A stretch of DNA of 64,000 nucleotides from Deltaproteobacteria bacterium (GCA_006226595.1 SBGP01000029.1:60951-124950); one strand, 5' to 3'. Numbered from the stretch's first letter, positions 54,031-63,006 are shown. The notes: a model not told the origin generated them from the letters alone. Translations and numbers: made by a program.

Positions 54031-54852
54031 ATGTCTCGTCCACTCGCCGAGCGGGTGGTCGTCGTGCTGGTGGAGCCGCAGCAGTCCGGCAACGTCGGCG
54101 CCGCGGCCCGCGCGATGAAGAACATGGGGCTGTCCCGGCTCGTGCTGGTGGATCCTCCCGCGTACGATCCCGAGCGGGCGCGGTGGATGGCTCCCGGATG
54201 TGACGATCTCCTCGCGGAGACGCGCATCGTGAAGACCCTCGACGAGGCGCTGGAGGGCGTACAGCTGGCGGTGGCCGCCACCGCTCGCCACCGTCGCTAC
54301 GACCCGAAGGTGCTCGACTCCGCTGGACTCGCCGAGACGATCACCGAGCTTCCGGACGACCACACCGTCGCCATCCTGTTCGGGCGCGAGGACTCCGGTC
54401 TCGACAACGACGCGGTGTTCCGCTGTGCACGCATCGTCCGCATCCGCACGCCCGAGCACGCGAGCCTCAACCTCGGCCAGGCGGTGCTCGTCATCGCCCA
54501 CGACCTGTACGAGGCGGCGCGCGACAAGGGCATGATCGGCGGCGGCGGTCGAAAGCTGGGTGGTCGCAAGGCTGCGCGATCGACCGCGTCGCTCCAGAAG
54601 CAGAAGGAAGCGGACCTGCCCGCGGACCTTCCGGCTCTCGAGCCCGCCGTGGCCGAGCTCGTCGAGCTGCTCGAGCGTGTCGGGTACACCCGGGCCGCGA
54701 ACCCGACGAAGGTGTCGCTCACCGCGCGCCAGGCGCTGCAGAGCGCGGGCCTGACCCAGCGCGAGGTGCACGCCCTCCGCGGCATGGTTGGCCGGGTGAC
54801 CTGGGCGCTCGACAACCCGGACGCAGACTGGACGGCCCCCCGAAAGCGCTAG
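54031..54852 (+). CDS. trmJ: TrmJ-like tRNA 2'-O-methyltransferase (SPOUT)
   Basis: 273 aa. SPOUT fold: VVLVEPQQSGNVGAAARAMKNMGLSRLVLV, ILFGREDSGLDND, RIRTPEHASLNLGQAVLVIAHDLYEAA. TrmJ adds a 2'-O-methyl group to nucleotide 32 of the tRNA anticodon loop, forming a dimer through the trefoil knot. A C-terminal helical tail (about 190-273) matches TrmJ's extension. It starts 6 bp after the dnaK-like stop, so it is probably cotranscribed. Confidence 0.88.
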   Translation: MSRPLAERVVVVLVEPQQSGNVGAAARAMKNMGLSRLVLVDPPAYDPERARWMAPGCDDLLAETRIVKTLDEALEGVQLAVAATARHRRYDPKVLDSAGLAETITELPDDHTVAILFGREDSGLDNDAVFRCARIVRIRTPEHASLNLGQAVLVIAHDLYEAARDKGMIGGGGRKLGGRKAARSTASLQKQKEADLPADLPALEPAVAELVELLERVGYTRAANPTKVSLTARQALQSAGLTQREVHALRGMVGRVTWALDNPDADWTAPRKR

Positions 54853-54889
54853 CAGGCGCTTCGGTCCCGAGCCTGTCGAACCCTGCTAG
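54849..54889. terminator. Candidate bidirectional terminator between trmJ and rlmN
   Basis: Inverted repeat CTAGCAGG (54849-54856) / CCTGCTAG (54882-54889) with a 25-nt loop, including both stop codons. No T-run; weak evidence. Confidence 0.35.
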
Positions 54890-55926
54890 TCCTGCTCGTC
54901 GACCATCCGGTCGCGGAGCTGTCCGCAGCCGGCGTCGATATCGATGCCGCGCCGCATGCGCACCGTGGCCGGCACGCCGTGGCGACCGAGCACCTCGACG
55001 AACGTGGCCACGTCGGCTTCTTCGGTGGGCTGGCCCTCGTAGCGGGCGGTCGGATTCAGCGGAATCAGGTTCACGTGGCACAGCAGGCCCGAGAGCAGGC
55101 GTCCCAGGCGGTGTGCCTCTTGTGCGCTGTCGTTCTGGCCCGCGATGAGCGCCCACTCGAAGGTGATGCGGCGCCCGGTGCGCTCGACGTACGCCTTGCA
55201 GGCGTCGATGAGCTCCTCGAGCGGGTACTTGCGGTTCACCGGGAGCAAGGCCGAGCGCGTCTCGTCGCTCGCCGCGTGCAGGCTGATCGCGAGGCCCACC
55301 TGGAGCCCCTCGTCCGCGAAGCGGCGAATCGCCGGTACCAGCCCAACTGTCGAGATCGTGATGTGACGGGCGCCGATGCCAAGATCGCGCATCATGCGTC
55401 GCACGGCGCCGACGGCGGCGTCGTAGTTGTGGAAGGGCTCGCCCATGCCCATCATCACGACGTTGGACAGGCGCTCGCCCCGAGCCTTGAGCTCGGCGGC
55501 GGTGCGCCACGCCTGCTCGAAGATCTCGGTCTCGGTGAGCTGACGCTGAAAGCCCATCTGGCCCGTGGCACAGAACACGCAGCCCATCGCGCAGCCCGCC
55601 TGAGACGAGATGCACGCGGTGCGGCGCCCGTCGGCGTAGGGCATGACCACGGTCTCGATGAGCTGGCCATCGTGCAGGCGGTACAGGCGCTTGCGGGTGC
55701 CGTCGGCGCTCTGCTGCTCGACGACCTGGGTGAGGCTGCCGATGGAGGCGGCCTCGGCGAGCGCGTCGCGCAGGGCCTTCGGGAGGTTGGTCATCTCCTC
55801 GAGGTCGGAGGCGCCCTTGTCGTACAGCCAGTTGTGGATCTGCTTGGCGCGGAACGCGGGCTGGCCGAGCTCCTTGACCAGGGACGCCAGCCCGGCTTCG
55901 TCGAGGGAGAGGAGGTTGGTGCTCAT
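54886..55926 (-). CDS. rlmN: Dual-specificity RNA methyltransferase RlmN
   Basis: 346 aa. Radical SAM with CAMGCVFCATG (C-x3-C-x2-C), GMGEPFHNYDA, the RlmN substrate-binding LPVNRKYPLEELI and, at the C-terminus, RGIDIDAGCGQL with the Cys that receives the methyl group. RlmN methylates C2 of A2503 in 23S rRNA and A37 of some tRNAs. The ATG at 55926 has GGGGG upstream and overlaps the thioesterase stop by 4 bp. Confidence 0.95.
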   Translation of the reverse strand: MSTNLLSLDEAGLASLVKELGQPAFRAKQIHNWLYDKGASDLEEMTNLPKALRDALAEAASIGSLTQVVEQQSADGTRKRLYRLHDGQLIETVVMPYADGRRTACISSQAGCAMGCVFCATGQMGFQRQLTETEIFEQAWRTAAELKARGERLSNVVMMGMGEPFHNYDAAVGAVRRMMRDLGIGARHITISTVGLVPAIRRFADEGLQVGLAISLHAASDETRSALLPVNRKYPLEELIDACKAYVERTGRRITFEWALIAGQNDSAQEAHRLGRLLSGLLCHVNLIPLNPTARYEGQPTEEADVATFVEVLGRHGVPATVRMRRGIDIDAGCGQLRDRMVDEQD

Positions 55927-56753
55927 GCGACCCCCTGGTCGACGCGGGGTTCGTGTTCGGCCTCGAGGCAGGCGGTCACCAGCAGCTCGCCGTCGCGCGT
56001 CGCGGCGCAGTGCCACACGCCGTCCCGCTTCTCGCCGTGCACGGTGAGCGTGTCGCCGGGTCGCGCCTCGCGCTTGTACCGAAGGCTGGCGCGCCAGGTC
56101 GTGTCCGACGGCGTCACCGCATCCTCGAAGTAGCGCAGGTAGGTCGCAGCGTTCACGTGGCTGAACACGTCTGCGTCGCGCGGCTTGACCAGCCGTGTGG
56201 TGACCACCGACTCCGGGGCCTCGTTCGGGGCCTCGAGCAGCCCGCGGGGCACGCGGCGACGGGTCGGTGGGTCGAACCAGCTGCCGGGTGTGCCGCCGGT
56301 GCCCGGGCGAGCGTCGATGGCGTCCCAGGCCTGGCGCTCGGCGCGGGCTGCGGCTTCGCGAAGTCCGTTGGGGATCCGAGCGAGGCGGCGGTTGGGACCG
56401 ATCCATCCCCCGCGGACGCGGGCTACGGCAAGCAGGGTGTCGTCATCGTCGTGACGGATGGCGTGCCGCACCCACACCGCGCTGCGTCCCACCTGCTCGA
56501 GGCTCATCTCCAGGCGCACGGGCACGGTCATGCCGAAGCTCTGGATGCGCTCCAGCTGCTGTTCGAGCACCACGAAGAAGTGACCTTCGTGCACGGCCTC
56601 GACGAGGCCGAGGGCCGGGTCGCGCATCGACTCCCACCGCTGGTGCTCCAGGTACGAGAACAGCCGCGCGACCGGTACGGCGCCGGAGGGGTCGCACTCA
56701 TAGCCGCGCGAGGCGAGGCGTTGGATGAACAGGCCGGGCGCGGATTCGGTCAT
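55923..56753 (-). CDS. Double hotdog thioesterase-like protein
   Basis: 276 aa, two hotdog-type halves (about 10-130 and 170-276). The second half has VKPRDADVFSHVNAATYLRYFEDAV, like acyl-ACP/acyl-CoA thioesterases (HxN near the catalytic site). The first half has LEQQLERIQSFGMTVPVRLEMSL. Likely hydrolyses acyl-CoA or acyl-ACP in lipid metabolism. First gene of a pair with rlmN (4-bp overlap); no functional link between the two is known. Confidence 0.8.
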   Translation of the reverse strand: MTESAPGLFIQRLASRGYECDPSGAVPVARLFSYLEHQRWESMRDPALGLVEAVHEGHFFVVLEQQLERIQSFGMTVPVRLEMSLEQVGRSAVWVRHAIRHDDDDTLLAVARVRGGWIGPNRRLARIPNGLREAAARAERQAWDAIDARPGTGGTPGSWFDPPTRRRVPRGLLEAPNEAPESVVTTRLVKPRDADVFSHVNAATYLRYFEDAVTPSDTTWRASLRYKREARPGDTLTVHGEKRDGVWHCAATRDGELLVTACLEAEHEPRVDQGVA

Positions 56754-56810
56754 GGTGGGGATGGAAACCTCGGTGTGGCCGACGACCTATCCGCGTGCCA
56801 CGCTATTCGC

Positions 56811-57029
56811 ATGGCGAAGACCATCGTCCGACTCGAAGACCACCTGTCCACCGACCTCCTCAAGGCGTTTCGACCCAAGGGGGTCTACGTCATGGATGCC
56901 CGTGAGTGCGCGACCCGCCGGGTCGATCTGAACGCGCCCCTCGACGAGGACCCGGGCCCGCTCGAGATGCCTCCCGCCGACGAAGACGAGGGTGCGGAGG
57001 CGATCACCCTGAGCTTCGGGCCTGGCTGA
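56811..57029 (+). CDS. Small acidic protein of unknown function
   Basis: 72 aa. Residues 1-32 (MAKTIVRLEDHLSTDLLKAF) are a plausible fold; the C-terminal half is acidic (LDEDPGPLEMPPADEDEGAEA). No family recognised. No Shine-Dalgarno. It lies between the divergent thioesterase and a small membrane protein gene. Coding status is uncertain, supported mainly by codon bias. Confidence 0.5.
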   Translation: MAKTIVRLEDHLSTDLLKAFRPKGVYVMDARECATRRVDLNAPLDEDPGPLEMPPADEDEGAEAITLSFGPG

Positions 57030-57047
57030 TCGGGCCTGTGGGGCCGC

Positions 57048-57431
57048 TCAGTGGCGGGACGAGGCGAGCACCACCGCCCCGGCGACCGCGCCTCCGAGCT
57101 CGACCACGCACAGCCACGGCATCAGGCTGGCGGTCTGCGCGAGCATCAGCGTGCCCACGAGTCGCCCCAGTCCGAGCCCGCCGATGGACAGGGTGCTGGC
57201 CATCAGGCCGACGCGCGTGCGCTCTGGCGTGGTCAGCGTCCAGGCGAGGAACCCGGCCATGCCCAGCTCGAGCCCTCCGTACATCGCCATCACCTCGACG
57301 CGGCCCAGATCAGACGTCGGCGCGAGGCCGACCGGGTCGAGTGCGGTGACCGGGTCGAGCAGGCAGAGCACGCCGACCGCGGCGTAGATCAGAGCGAACA
57401 GCGCGACGAGAATGGCGGGAGCGCGAGCCAT
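57048..57431 (-). CDS. Small membrane protein (DUF4345-like)
   Basis: 127 aa, four predicted helices (PAILVALFALIYAAVGVLCLL, EVMAMYGGLELGMAGFLAWTL, RVGLMASTLSIGGLGLGRLVG, CVVELGGAVAGAVVLA). The pattern of a small four-helix protein with GLELGMAGF is like DUF4345. AGGAGG lies five bases before the ATG. It follows the fatty-acid-hydroxylase-like gene, 8 bp downstream, so likely cotranscribed. Confidence 0.75.
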   Translation of the reverse strand: MARAPAILVALFALIYAAVGVLCLLDPVTALDPVGLAPTSDLGRVEVMAMYGGLELGMAGFLAWTLTTPERTRVGLMASTLSIGGLGLGRLVGTLMLAQTASLMPWLCVVELGGAVAGAVVLASSRH

Positions 57432-57439
57432 CGGGCCTC

Positions 57440-58156
57440 CTAGTGCGACTCGGGCGGGTAGCCCTTCGAGTACGTACCCAGCCAGCCATCGAGGTAGCCG
57501 AGGAAACCCGAGTAGTTTCCGGTGAACTTCGCGTGGTGCGCGTCGTGGAAGTCGTTGCCGCCGTAGCCGGGGAACAGGTGCGCCGGGTTGTACGGCAGCC
57601 GGTAACCACAGTGGCCTTCGGCAGCGATCCACTGGCGCATGGCCACCCAGATCCACAGTGTGATCACGTGGCTACCGAGGAGCAGGGGACCCACCAGGGT
57701 GAGGATGCCGGTGAGCGTGTATTCGATCGGATGCATGTACAGCCCGGCCCAGGCCCACGGCGTGGTCACCTTGTGGTGTACGGCGTGCACGTGCTTGTAC
57801 AGCCGCGGGTGGTGCAGCGTGCGGTGCATCCCGTAGTACAGCGCGTCGTCGAGGTACACGAAGAACACGAGGGATGCGAGCACCTCCCATACGGGCGGCG
57901 TCGGGCCGAGGTGGATGCTCGACAGGCGGAGCAGCGGCCAGGCGGCGAGGGTGACCACACCCATCACGAGGTTGTTTCGCGCCCAGTGCGCGATGCCCGG
58001 GACAATCCACTTCTCCGGCTTGCCGCGGCTTCCCTGGATGCGTCGGTGGCGCAGCGCCGGCGGGTCGCGCCACGCGAGCAGCGTCAGCGGGGTTGCGAAC
58101 AGTGCGAAGGACAGCGTGCTCACCAGCCACGCGGTGACTGGAAACGCCCAGAACAT
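57440..58156 (-). CDS. Fatty acid hydroxylase/sterol desaturase-family membrane enzyme
   Basis: 238 aa. Multi-pass with the eight-His di-iron motif: HRTLHH, HAVHHK, and HDAHH, in the order of the fatty acid hydroxylase superfamily. These enzymes hydroxylate or desaturate lipids such as sterols or carotenoids using O2. Helices cover most of residues 1-145. The ATG at 58156 begins MFWAFPVTAWLV; a longer frame is Arg/Pro-rich and unlikely. No electron donor nearby. Cotranscribed with a DUF4345-like protein. Confidence 0.9.
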   Translation of the reverse strand: MFWAFPVTAWLVSTLSFALFATPLTLLAWRDPPALRHRRIQGSRGKPEKWIVPGIAHWARNNLVMGVVTLAAWPLLRLSSIHLGPTPPVWEVLASLVFFVYLDDALYYGMHRTLHHPRLYKHVHAVHHKVTTPWAWAGLYMHPIEYTLTGILTLVGPLLLGSHVITLWIWVAMRQWIAAEGHCGYRLPYNPAHLFPGYGGNDFHDAHHAKFTGNYSGFLGYLDGWLGTYSKGYPPESH

Positions 58157-58178
58157 CGGGTCGTCGGGGAACAGCGGA

Positions 58179-58670
58179 CTACTCGCGCAGGGACTCGAGC
58201 GTCTCGGCGCCCTGAGGTCCGAGAACGGCCGCGGCCTCGGCAATCCATTGGTTCCATAGCGCCTCGGTGGCCTCTTCGGTCTGGGCCTCGGCGGCCGCGG
58301 AGGCCAGGGTGCAGCTCGCGACGAGACCGAGGTACACCTGCAGCTGCTCGGGCGTCTCCCCGGCGCGCAGGTGGCCGTCGTGCCACGGTGGCAGGACGTC
58401 GATGCGCTGCCCGTGGGCCTCGAGGGTGCCGATCCACAGCGCGGGCGGATTCACCTCACCGGCCCAGATGCGTAGCACGCGCACGCTCGCCATCGTGAGC
58501 AGCGGCTCGAATCGCTCGACCCCCAGACGCAGGGCCTTGCGCCAGGTGGCGGCCTTGGGCACTCGGTCGGCGAGGTTCGCGTCGAACCACGCGATCAGCG
58601 GCTCACCGAGCGCCTCGCGACGCGCGTTGCGCTCTTCCCGTGCCTGGCGGCGCTTTCTCGAGTCTCGCAT
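58179..58670 (-). CDS. Unknown basic-head protein
   Basis: 163 aa, unrecognised. Basic N-terminus (MRDSRKRRQAREERNARR), then a mixed region with WKALRLGVERFEPLLTMASVRVLRIWAGEV and an Ala/Glu-rich C-terminal helix pair. The ATG at 58670 is preferred because GGAGG is four bases upstream; a GTG six codons earlier is less likely. It precedes the hydroxylase-like gene by 22 bp. Cytosolic. Confidence 0.6.
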   Translation of the reverse strand: MRDSRKRRQAREERNARREALGEPLIAWFDANLADRVPKAATWRKALRLGVERFEPLLTMASVRVLRIWAGEVNPPALWIGTLEAHGQRIDVLPPWHDGHLRAGETPEQLQVYLGLVASCTLASAAAEAQTEEATEALWNQWIAEAAAVLGPQGAETLESLRE

Positions 58671-58688
58671 CGAACCTCCTCGTGCCAC

Positions 58689-59933
58689 CTATTGCTTCGG
58701 CAGGTCCTCGGCATCGACCCCTTCCGCGCTGACGGTGATGCGGTGGATGAGCAACGAGCGCGGATAGGCGTCGAGGTGGTGGTACTCGGCAGTCTCCTTG
58801 CTGATGCGGTGGGAGCTGGCCTCGATCACCGCCCGGGCTGCGCCCTCGGGGATGGCCAGGGTCTCGGTCCGGGCCTCCTTGGGGGCGAGCCGGTTGTCGT
58901 TGAGCTTCTTCGGCGCCGGGTACCACTCCCAGGTCTGGCCGATGCGGTAGTGGATGGGCTCCCCGACGGCCTCGCCGGCTTCGGTCTCGAAGCGCACGTC
59001 GATCTGCACCCAGCGCTCCGGGTCGCCCGTAGGCAACATGTGTCCGGCGTTGGCATTGGTCATCGTCAGCGAGAGCTCCGCGGGAGTCCAGCTGGCGTCG
59101 AGCCCGAGACCTGGCGGGTTCGCGGACGGAGGCGGGTGCACACCAGCGACCTTGGGAATGCCGGCGCCGCGCCAGTAGTGGCTGCGCACCTTGCGGACCG
59201 GCCCGCCGAGCGCGACCGGGCGCTCGACCGTCGGCATGTGGCAGTCGAGGCAGGACTGCTCGTCCGCGTACGGTCCCTCGGACCACTCCTTGCCGGTGTT
59301 GAACGTGCACACGAAGGACTTGCCCGGGTACTCGGCCACCGCCTGATGGCAGCGCAGGCAGATGGCCTCGCTCTGAAAGCGCGCGTCCGCCTTCACCGGG
59401 TGGGCGGCGACACTGTCCGGGAGTCCCGGGCCCTCGATCACCCCGTCGCGGACATGGCAGGAGGCACAGGTGATGCCCTCCTCCTGCAGCTTCGCGTCGA
59501 ACTTCTCGTTGGGGACGAGCTGTGGCGCCTCCACGTCGCCCTCGCTGAGGCCCACCGTCCAGTTCGCCTGCTGCACGAGCAGGGGCGTGTGGCAGTTCTC
59601 GCACAGCCACCGGTTCGCCGACTTCTTCATCTCCTCCTGGAGCTGCGGGTCGATCCAGGCGTGGGCGTGCGTCGACAGCTTCCACTCCTCGTAGATCTCG
59701 CCGTGGCAGATGCCGCAGGACTCGGCAGACAGGTCGGGCACGCCCGACGGCACCTCGAAGCCCTTGCCGTGCGGCTGCTCCATCTCCGGGCGCGTCGCGT
59801 AGAAGGCGAGGGCACGCTCGAGGTCGGCATCGAAGCCCAGGCTCTCGACCTGCTCGGCCTTGGGCGGGGTGGCCGCGGGCTTGGGCGGATCGTTGGGAGG
59901 AGAGCCACAGGCGAAGAGCAGGAAGAGGAACAT
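58689..59933 (-). CDS. Pentaheme cytochrome c lipoprotein
   Basis: 414 aa. Lipobox FLLFAC (Cys 9) at the start. Five CxxCH haem sites: CGICH (73-77), CENCH (111-115), CASCH (156-160), CLRCH (192-196) and CLDCH (228-232), within the N-terminal 240 residues. A C-terminal domain (about 270-414) is an Ig-like strand region with no haem motif. Resembles NrfB/NapC or OmcA-related periplasmic electron carriers in general, but not assigned to a family. It should move electrons in the periplasm, oxidant unknown. Confidence 0.9.
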   Translation of the reverse strand: MFLFLLFACGSPPNDPPKPAATPPKAEQVESLGFDADLERALAFYATRPEMEQPHGKGFEVPSGVPDLSAESCGICHGEIYEEWKLSTHAHAWIDPQLQEEMKKSANRWLCENCHTPLLVQQANWTVGLSEGDVEAPQLVPNEKFDAKLQEEGITCASCHVRDGVIEGPGLPDSVAAHPVKADARFQSEAICLRCHQAVAEYPGKSFVCTFNTGKEWSEGPYADEQSCLDCHMPTVERPVALGGPVRKVRSHYWRGAGIPKVAGVHPPPSANPPGLGLDASWTPAELSLTMTNANAGHMLPTGDPERWVQIDVRFETEAGEAVGEPIHYRIGQTWEWYPAPKKLNDNRLAPKEARTETLAIPEGAARAVIEASSHRISKETAEYHHLDAYPRSLLIHRITVSAEGVDAEDLPKQ

Positions 59934-59978
59934 GCGGACCAGTCTATCCGCGCGTCCCGAACGTGACGCGGAGGTGCA

Positions 59979-60332
59979 TCACTCGGGTTCGCGCCACCGG
60001 CCTCGACGCCGCACCTGGAGCCGCTCGACCATCGCCACGTACGAGGGGTCGTCGGCGCGGCGCCGGTCCTGACGCGCGCCCTTCAGGTGGTTGCAGCGCG
60101 CGCAGGCAATCGCCAGGTTGTGGAGGTCGTCGGTGCCTCCGCGGTGCTGGGGCACGATGTGCTCGACCGTGGCCCGCGACAGGGGCGTGCCGTCCGCCGC
60201 GAGCTGGTGCTTGCGGTCACAGTGGATGCACTTGCCCTGCCACACGGACCGTCCCCGCCACTCGAGCCGCTCGAAGGTGGCGTCGGTCTGCGCAATCGCG
60301 AGAAGCAGGCGGCGGGTTCGGGCATTGGCCAT
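59979..60332 (-). CDS. HNH endonuclease
   Basis: 117 aa. Zinc Cys pair C35-C38 (CIHC) and C77-C80 (CARC) with the HNH core E57-H58 ... H71-N72 (VEHIVPQHRGGTDDLHNL). It is a small stand-alone HNH nuclease of the type found near mobile elements and in phage packaging or restriction, but no such genes are adjacent. The ATG at 60332 opens MANARTRRLL; a longer frame adds non-conserved residues. No strong Shine-Dalgarno. Confidence 0.85.
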   Translation of the reverse strand: MANARTRRLLLAIAQTDATFERLEWRGRSVWQGKCIHCDRKHQLAADGTPLSRATVEHIVPQHRGGTDDLHNLAIACARCNHLKGARQDRRRADDPSYVAMVERLQVRRRGRWREPE

Positions 60333-60351
60333 GCCCGAACCGTATCCCGGT

Positions 60352-61683
60352 CTACTGGCAGTACTCGGTGTTGCCCGCGGCGGACTCGCAGTACTGCAGC
60401 GCCTTGGTCGTGTCCTTGCCGGCACTCTTCGCGTAGTCGAGCCACTCGCGGGCCATCACCTTGGCCTTGGACCGTGCCGAGCCGCGCTCGGTGTCCAGGT
60501 CGGCGCTCGGCCCGGCGTTGTACTTCTCTTCGGCCTTCAGCCACAGCGCGTTCGCGGAGGCTGCCTTGAGCTTGTAGAGGCTGTACACGCGGCTGGTGAA
60601 GGTCTCGCCGGTCCAGTAGGTCTTGTTCTCGAGGGCAACGTCGGCCCAGCGGATGACCGAGTTGTGCTGACCGGCCTTCTGCAGGTACTGCGCGTACTTG
60701 TAGCAGAGCGTCGGGTCGGACTTGTCGATCTCCTCGAGGTGGCGCTTGGTCAGGCTCGCCCACTCCTTCTTGTCGGCAATCCAGGCGTTCTGGATGAGCA
60801 CGATGGAGGTGGCCTTCTTGTCGGTCATCGCGGACGCCGTGCGGATGCGGTCCTCGAGACAGGCCTTGGACGCGCCGTCGAGGCGCCCCATCATCGCGAG
60901 CGGCTCCATGGCCTTGAGGTCGCTGCAGCCCTCGACCTTGAACGCGTCGGCGGTCGCGGGCTCCGGGGCCGGGGGCTCCGGCTTGACGAGCGCGGGCTCC
61001 GGCGCGGGCGGCTGGGGCTTGACGAGCGCGGGCTCGGGGGCCGGCGGGTCGGGCTTCACGGGCTCGGGAGCGACCACCGGCTTGGGCGGCTCGGGCGTCG
61101 GCGGGTCCACCTTCGCGACGAGGTCGGGCTTCGGGCGAATGCCTCCGGAACCACCCGGCTTCGGCGGCGGAAGCAGCGACGGCTTCGGCGGCTCGGGCAC
61201 CTCCGGCACGACCTTGGGGACCACGGCCACGACCTCGGTCTTCGGTGCGACGACGTCCGCCTTGGGGCCCGCGGTGGTGGGCTCGGGCTCGGGCTCCGGA
61301 TCCGGGACGGGCGGGAGCGCTTCGGGCTCGGGCAGCGGCTCCGGCACCGGCGCGGCGACCTTGTTCGGCGCAGCGATCTTCGAATAGTCCGACAGCATCG
61401 CGAACGGGTCGAAGTCCTCGGTGGCCTTGAGCGTCAGGAAGTCCACGCGGGTGCCCGCGGGAATCGGCGTGTTCGCACTCGACCGCGACGGCTCGACGGT
61501 GTGATGCGAGCCGCCGCGCTCGCAGGCCATCCACCCGTCAGAGCACGGGAAGCTCGGGAACAGCGCTTCGTAGTCCGCCCACGTGTTGGCCATCGCCGCG
61601 GGGGCCGCCAGCCAGGTGCAGGCGAGCAAGGCGATGCGAAGGGAAAGGGCAGGGACCGAAGTCAGGGCTCGGCTCGACGTCAT
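60352..61683 (-). CDS. Exported Pro-rich protein with C-terminal helical domain
   Basis: 443 aa. Signal peptide (LRIALLACTWLAAPAAMA), an N-terminal Cys-containing segment, then about 150 residues of Pro/Glu/Lys/Val repeats (PAPEPALVKP) and a helical C-terminal domain from about 260 (CSDLKAMEPLAMMGRLDGAS) that resembles TPR/sel1-like repeats. Pro-rich spacers span the peptidoglycan. GGAG precedes the ATG at 61683 by seven bases. Function unknown. Confidence 0.65.
   Translation of the reverse strand: MTSSRALTSVPALSLRIALLACTWLAAPAAMANTWADYEALFPSFPCSDGWMACERGGSHHTVEPSRSSANTPIPAGTRVDFLTLKATEDFDPFAMLSDYSKIAAPNKVAAPVPEPLPEPEALPPVPDPEPEPEPTTAGPKADVVAPKTEVVAVVPKVVPEVPEPPKPSLLPPPKPGGSGGIRPKPDLVAKVDPPTPEPPKPVVAPEPVKPDPPAPEPALVKPQPPAPEPALVKPEPPAPEPATADAFKVEGCSDLKAMEPLAMMGRLDGASKACLEDRIRTASAMTDKKATSIVLIQNAWIADKKEWASLTKRHLEEIDKSDPTLCYKYAQYLQKAGQHNSVIRWADVALENKTYWTGETFTSRVYSLYKLKAASANALWLKAEEKYNAGPSADLDTERGSARSKAKVMAREWLDYAKSAGKDTTKALQYCESAAGNTEYCQ
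60957..61066 (-). repeat. Pro/Glu/Lys tandem codon repeats
   Basis: About three imperfect copies of an approximately 36-bp unit encoding PPAPEPALVKP, inside the exported Pro-rich protein. Confidence 0.6.
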
Positions 61684-61764
61684 GTGGCACTCCTCGTACC
61701 CTCGGGCCGTCAAACACGGGAGGCCGAGGATGGTGTGCGCCCACGGACGAAGTGTAGCGACGAG

Positions 61765-62934
61765 TCAGCCGCGACGCCAGCGCACGATACGACGGGGCGA
61801 GAAGATGCGGGGCACATCGGCCTCTCCGCAGAGCAATCCGTCGGCCACACGCCGCCCGGCCGCGGCGGCAAGTGCGGTCGGTGTGGCGCCGAAGCCGACC
61901 AGCGCCACCCGCCTGGGGTCTCCGGGTAGCCGTCCGATGATGGGCAGGCCGTCCGGGGTGGTCGCGAAGCCGTGGGCCCAGCGCTGCTCGACCTCGCTCA
62001 CGCCGAAGTGCGCCAGGAGGAACGCGTCGAGACGGTCCTGGATGCGGTCCTCGACCACCACCTCGGTCTCGCCGATGGCCATGTGCGGCGAGGCCCACCG
62101 CGCGCCGCCGAGGACCAGGCGACCGTCGGGTTGCTGCTGCCAGCGCATCCAGCCCTGGCCGGCGCGATGGGCTCCCGGAAAGCGCTGGGGCAGCGGAGGG
62201 GTGCACAGGAGCTGCTCGCGCACTGCGGTGAGGCGCCCGCTCAGCGCCTCGTCGAGGGCGCCGCTGTCGTAGCCCGCGGCGAGGATCACGACCTCGGCAC
62301 GCAGGGTGAAGCGCGCGGTGTGGACGAGTAGCTCGTCGCCGTCGTCGTCCACGCGGTCGACGCGGGCGCCACCCACGAGCACGCCGCCGTGGGTGCGGAG
62401 GGCCGTCGCGAGCGTGGCGACGCTGCGCCAGGGGGAGATGACGCGCTCGTCCGGCAGGAACAAGCCACCGCCGAGGCCACGGGTGCCCGTGCGCTCTGCG
62501 ACCTGGGCGGCGGTGAGGCGCTCGCAGGGAATGCCGCGTGCGGCGAGGGCCGCGGCACTCTCGTCGAGCTCGGGCTCCTCCTGCCCTCGGGACGCGATCC
62601 AGGTGAGGCCGCGGTCGGTCACCAGCCCCTCGGCGTCGAGCAGCTCCTTGCCCTGGGTCGTCCACGCGAGCAGGTCGTCGGCGCGGTCGCCGAGGGCGCG
62701 CAGTGTGCGGTGGGGGTGCTCGACCACGCCGAGCTCGGCGAGGCCCAGATCTCGACCGCTCTGACCGGCACCGAGGGTGTCCGCTGCCTCGAGCACGACG
62801 ACGTCGACGCCCTCGCGCGCCAGGAACAGTCCCGCGGCCACGCCGGCCAGGCTCGCGCCGATCACCGCCACCGTGCATTGCTCGGGGGGCGCCAGGTCCA
62901 TGGGAAAGGCGTCGATGAACGGGCCGATGGACAC
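61765..62934 (-). CDS. DAO-family FAD-dependent oxidoreductase
   Basis: 389 aa. N-terminal dinucleotide fold VAVIGASLAGVAAGLFLAREGVDVVVLE; a C-terminal DAO signature with HGFATTPDGLPIIGRLPG and VALVGFGATPTALA. Resembles glycine/sarcosine/D-amino-acid oxidases. The GTG at 62934 was chosen because GGAG lies five bases upstream; an ATG at 62901 lacks one. No covalent-FAD His/Cys is obvious. It is divergent from the transporter gene with only 72 bp between starts. Confidence 0.85.
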   Translation of the reverse strand: MSIGPFIDAFPMDLAPPEQCTVAVIGASLAGVAAGLFLAREGVDVVVLEAADTLGAGQSGRDLGLAELGVVEHPHRTLRALGDRADDLLAWTTQGKELLDAEGLVTDRGLTWIASRGQEEPELDESAAALAARGIPCERLTAAQVAERTGTRGLGGGLFLPDERVISPWRSVATLATALRTHGGVLVGGARVDRVDDDGDELLVHTARFTLRAEVVILAAGYDSGALDEALSGRLTAVREQLLCTPPLPQRFPGAHRAGQGWMRWQQQPDGRLVLGGARWASPHMAIGETEVVVEDRIQDRLDAFLLAHFGVSEVEQRWAHGFATTPDGLPIIGRLPGDPRRVALVGFGATPTALAAAAGRRVADGLLCGEADVPRIFSPRRIVRWRRG

Positions 62935-62994
62935 GCGTGCTCCAGGGAGTGGCCGTATCGTCCGCGCGCGCCGGTGGCGAGTGCTCGCCCTGGG

Positions 62995-63000
62995 TAGACT
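62995..63000 (+). promoter_or_regulatory. Candidate -10 for a leaderless transporter transcript
   Basis: TAGACT ends seven bases before the ATG at 63007, where a transcription start would be expected; there is no Shine-Dalgarno before that ATG. This fits a leaderless mRNA. The surrounding GGGTAGACTGC repeats the string before oxyR. Confidence 0.4.
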
Positions 63001-63006
63001 GCCGCG

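Noticed and set aside
54849..54889. Strong terminator between trmJ and rlmN
   Set aside because: The stem is only 8 bp with a 25-nt loop and no T-run, so it is kept as a weak candidate only.
59979..60332. HNH nuclease as part of a restriction system or phage
   Set aside because: No methylase, McrB, portal or terminase gene is adjacent; the flanks are a cytochrome and an exported Pro-rich protein, so no system can be claimed.
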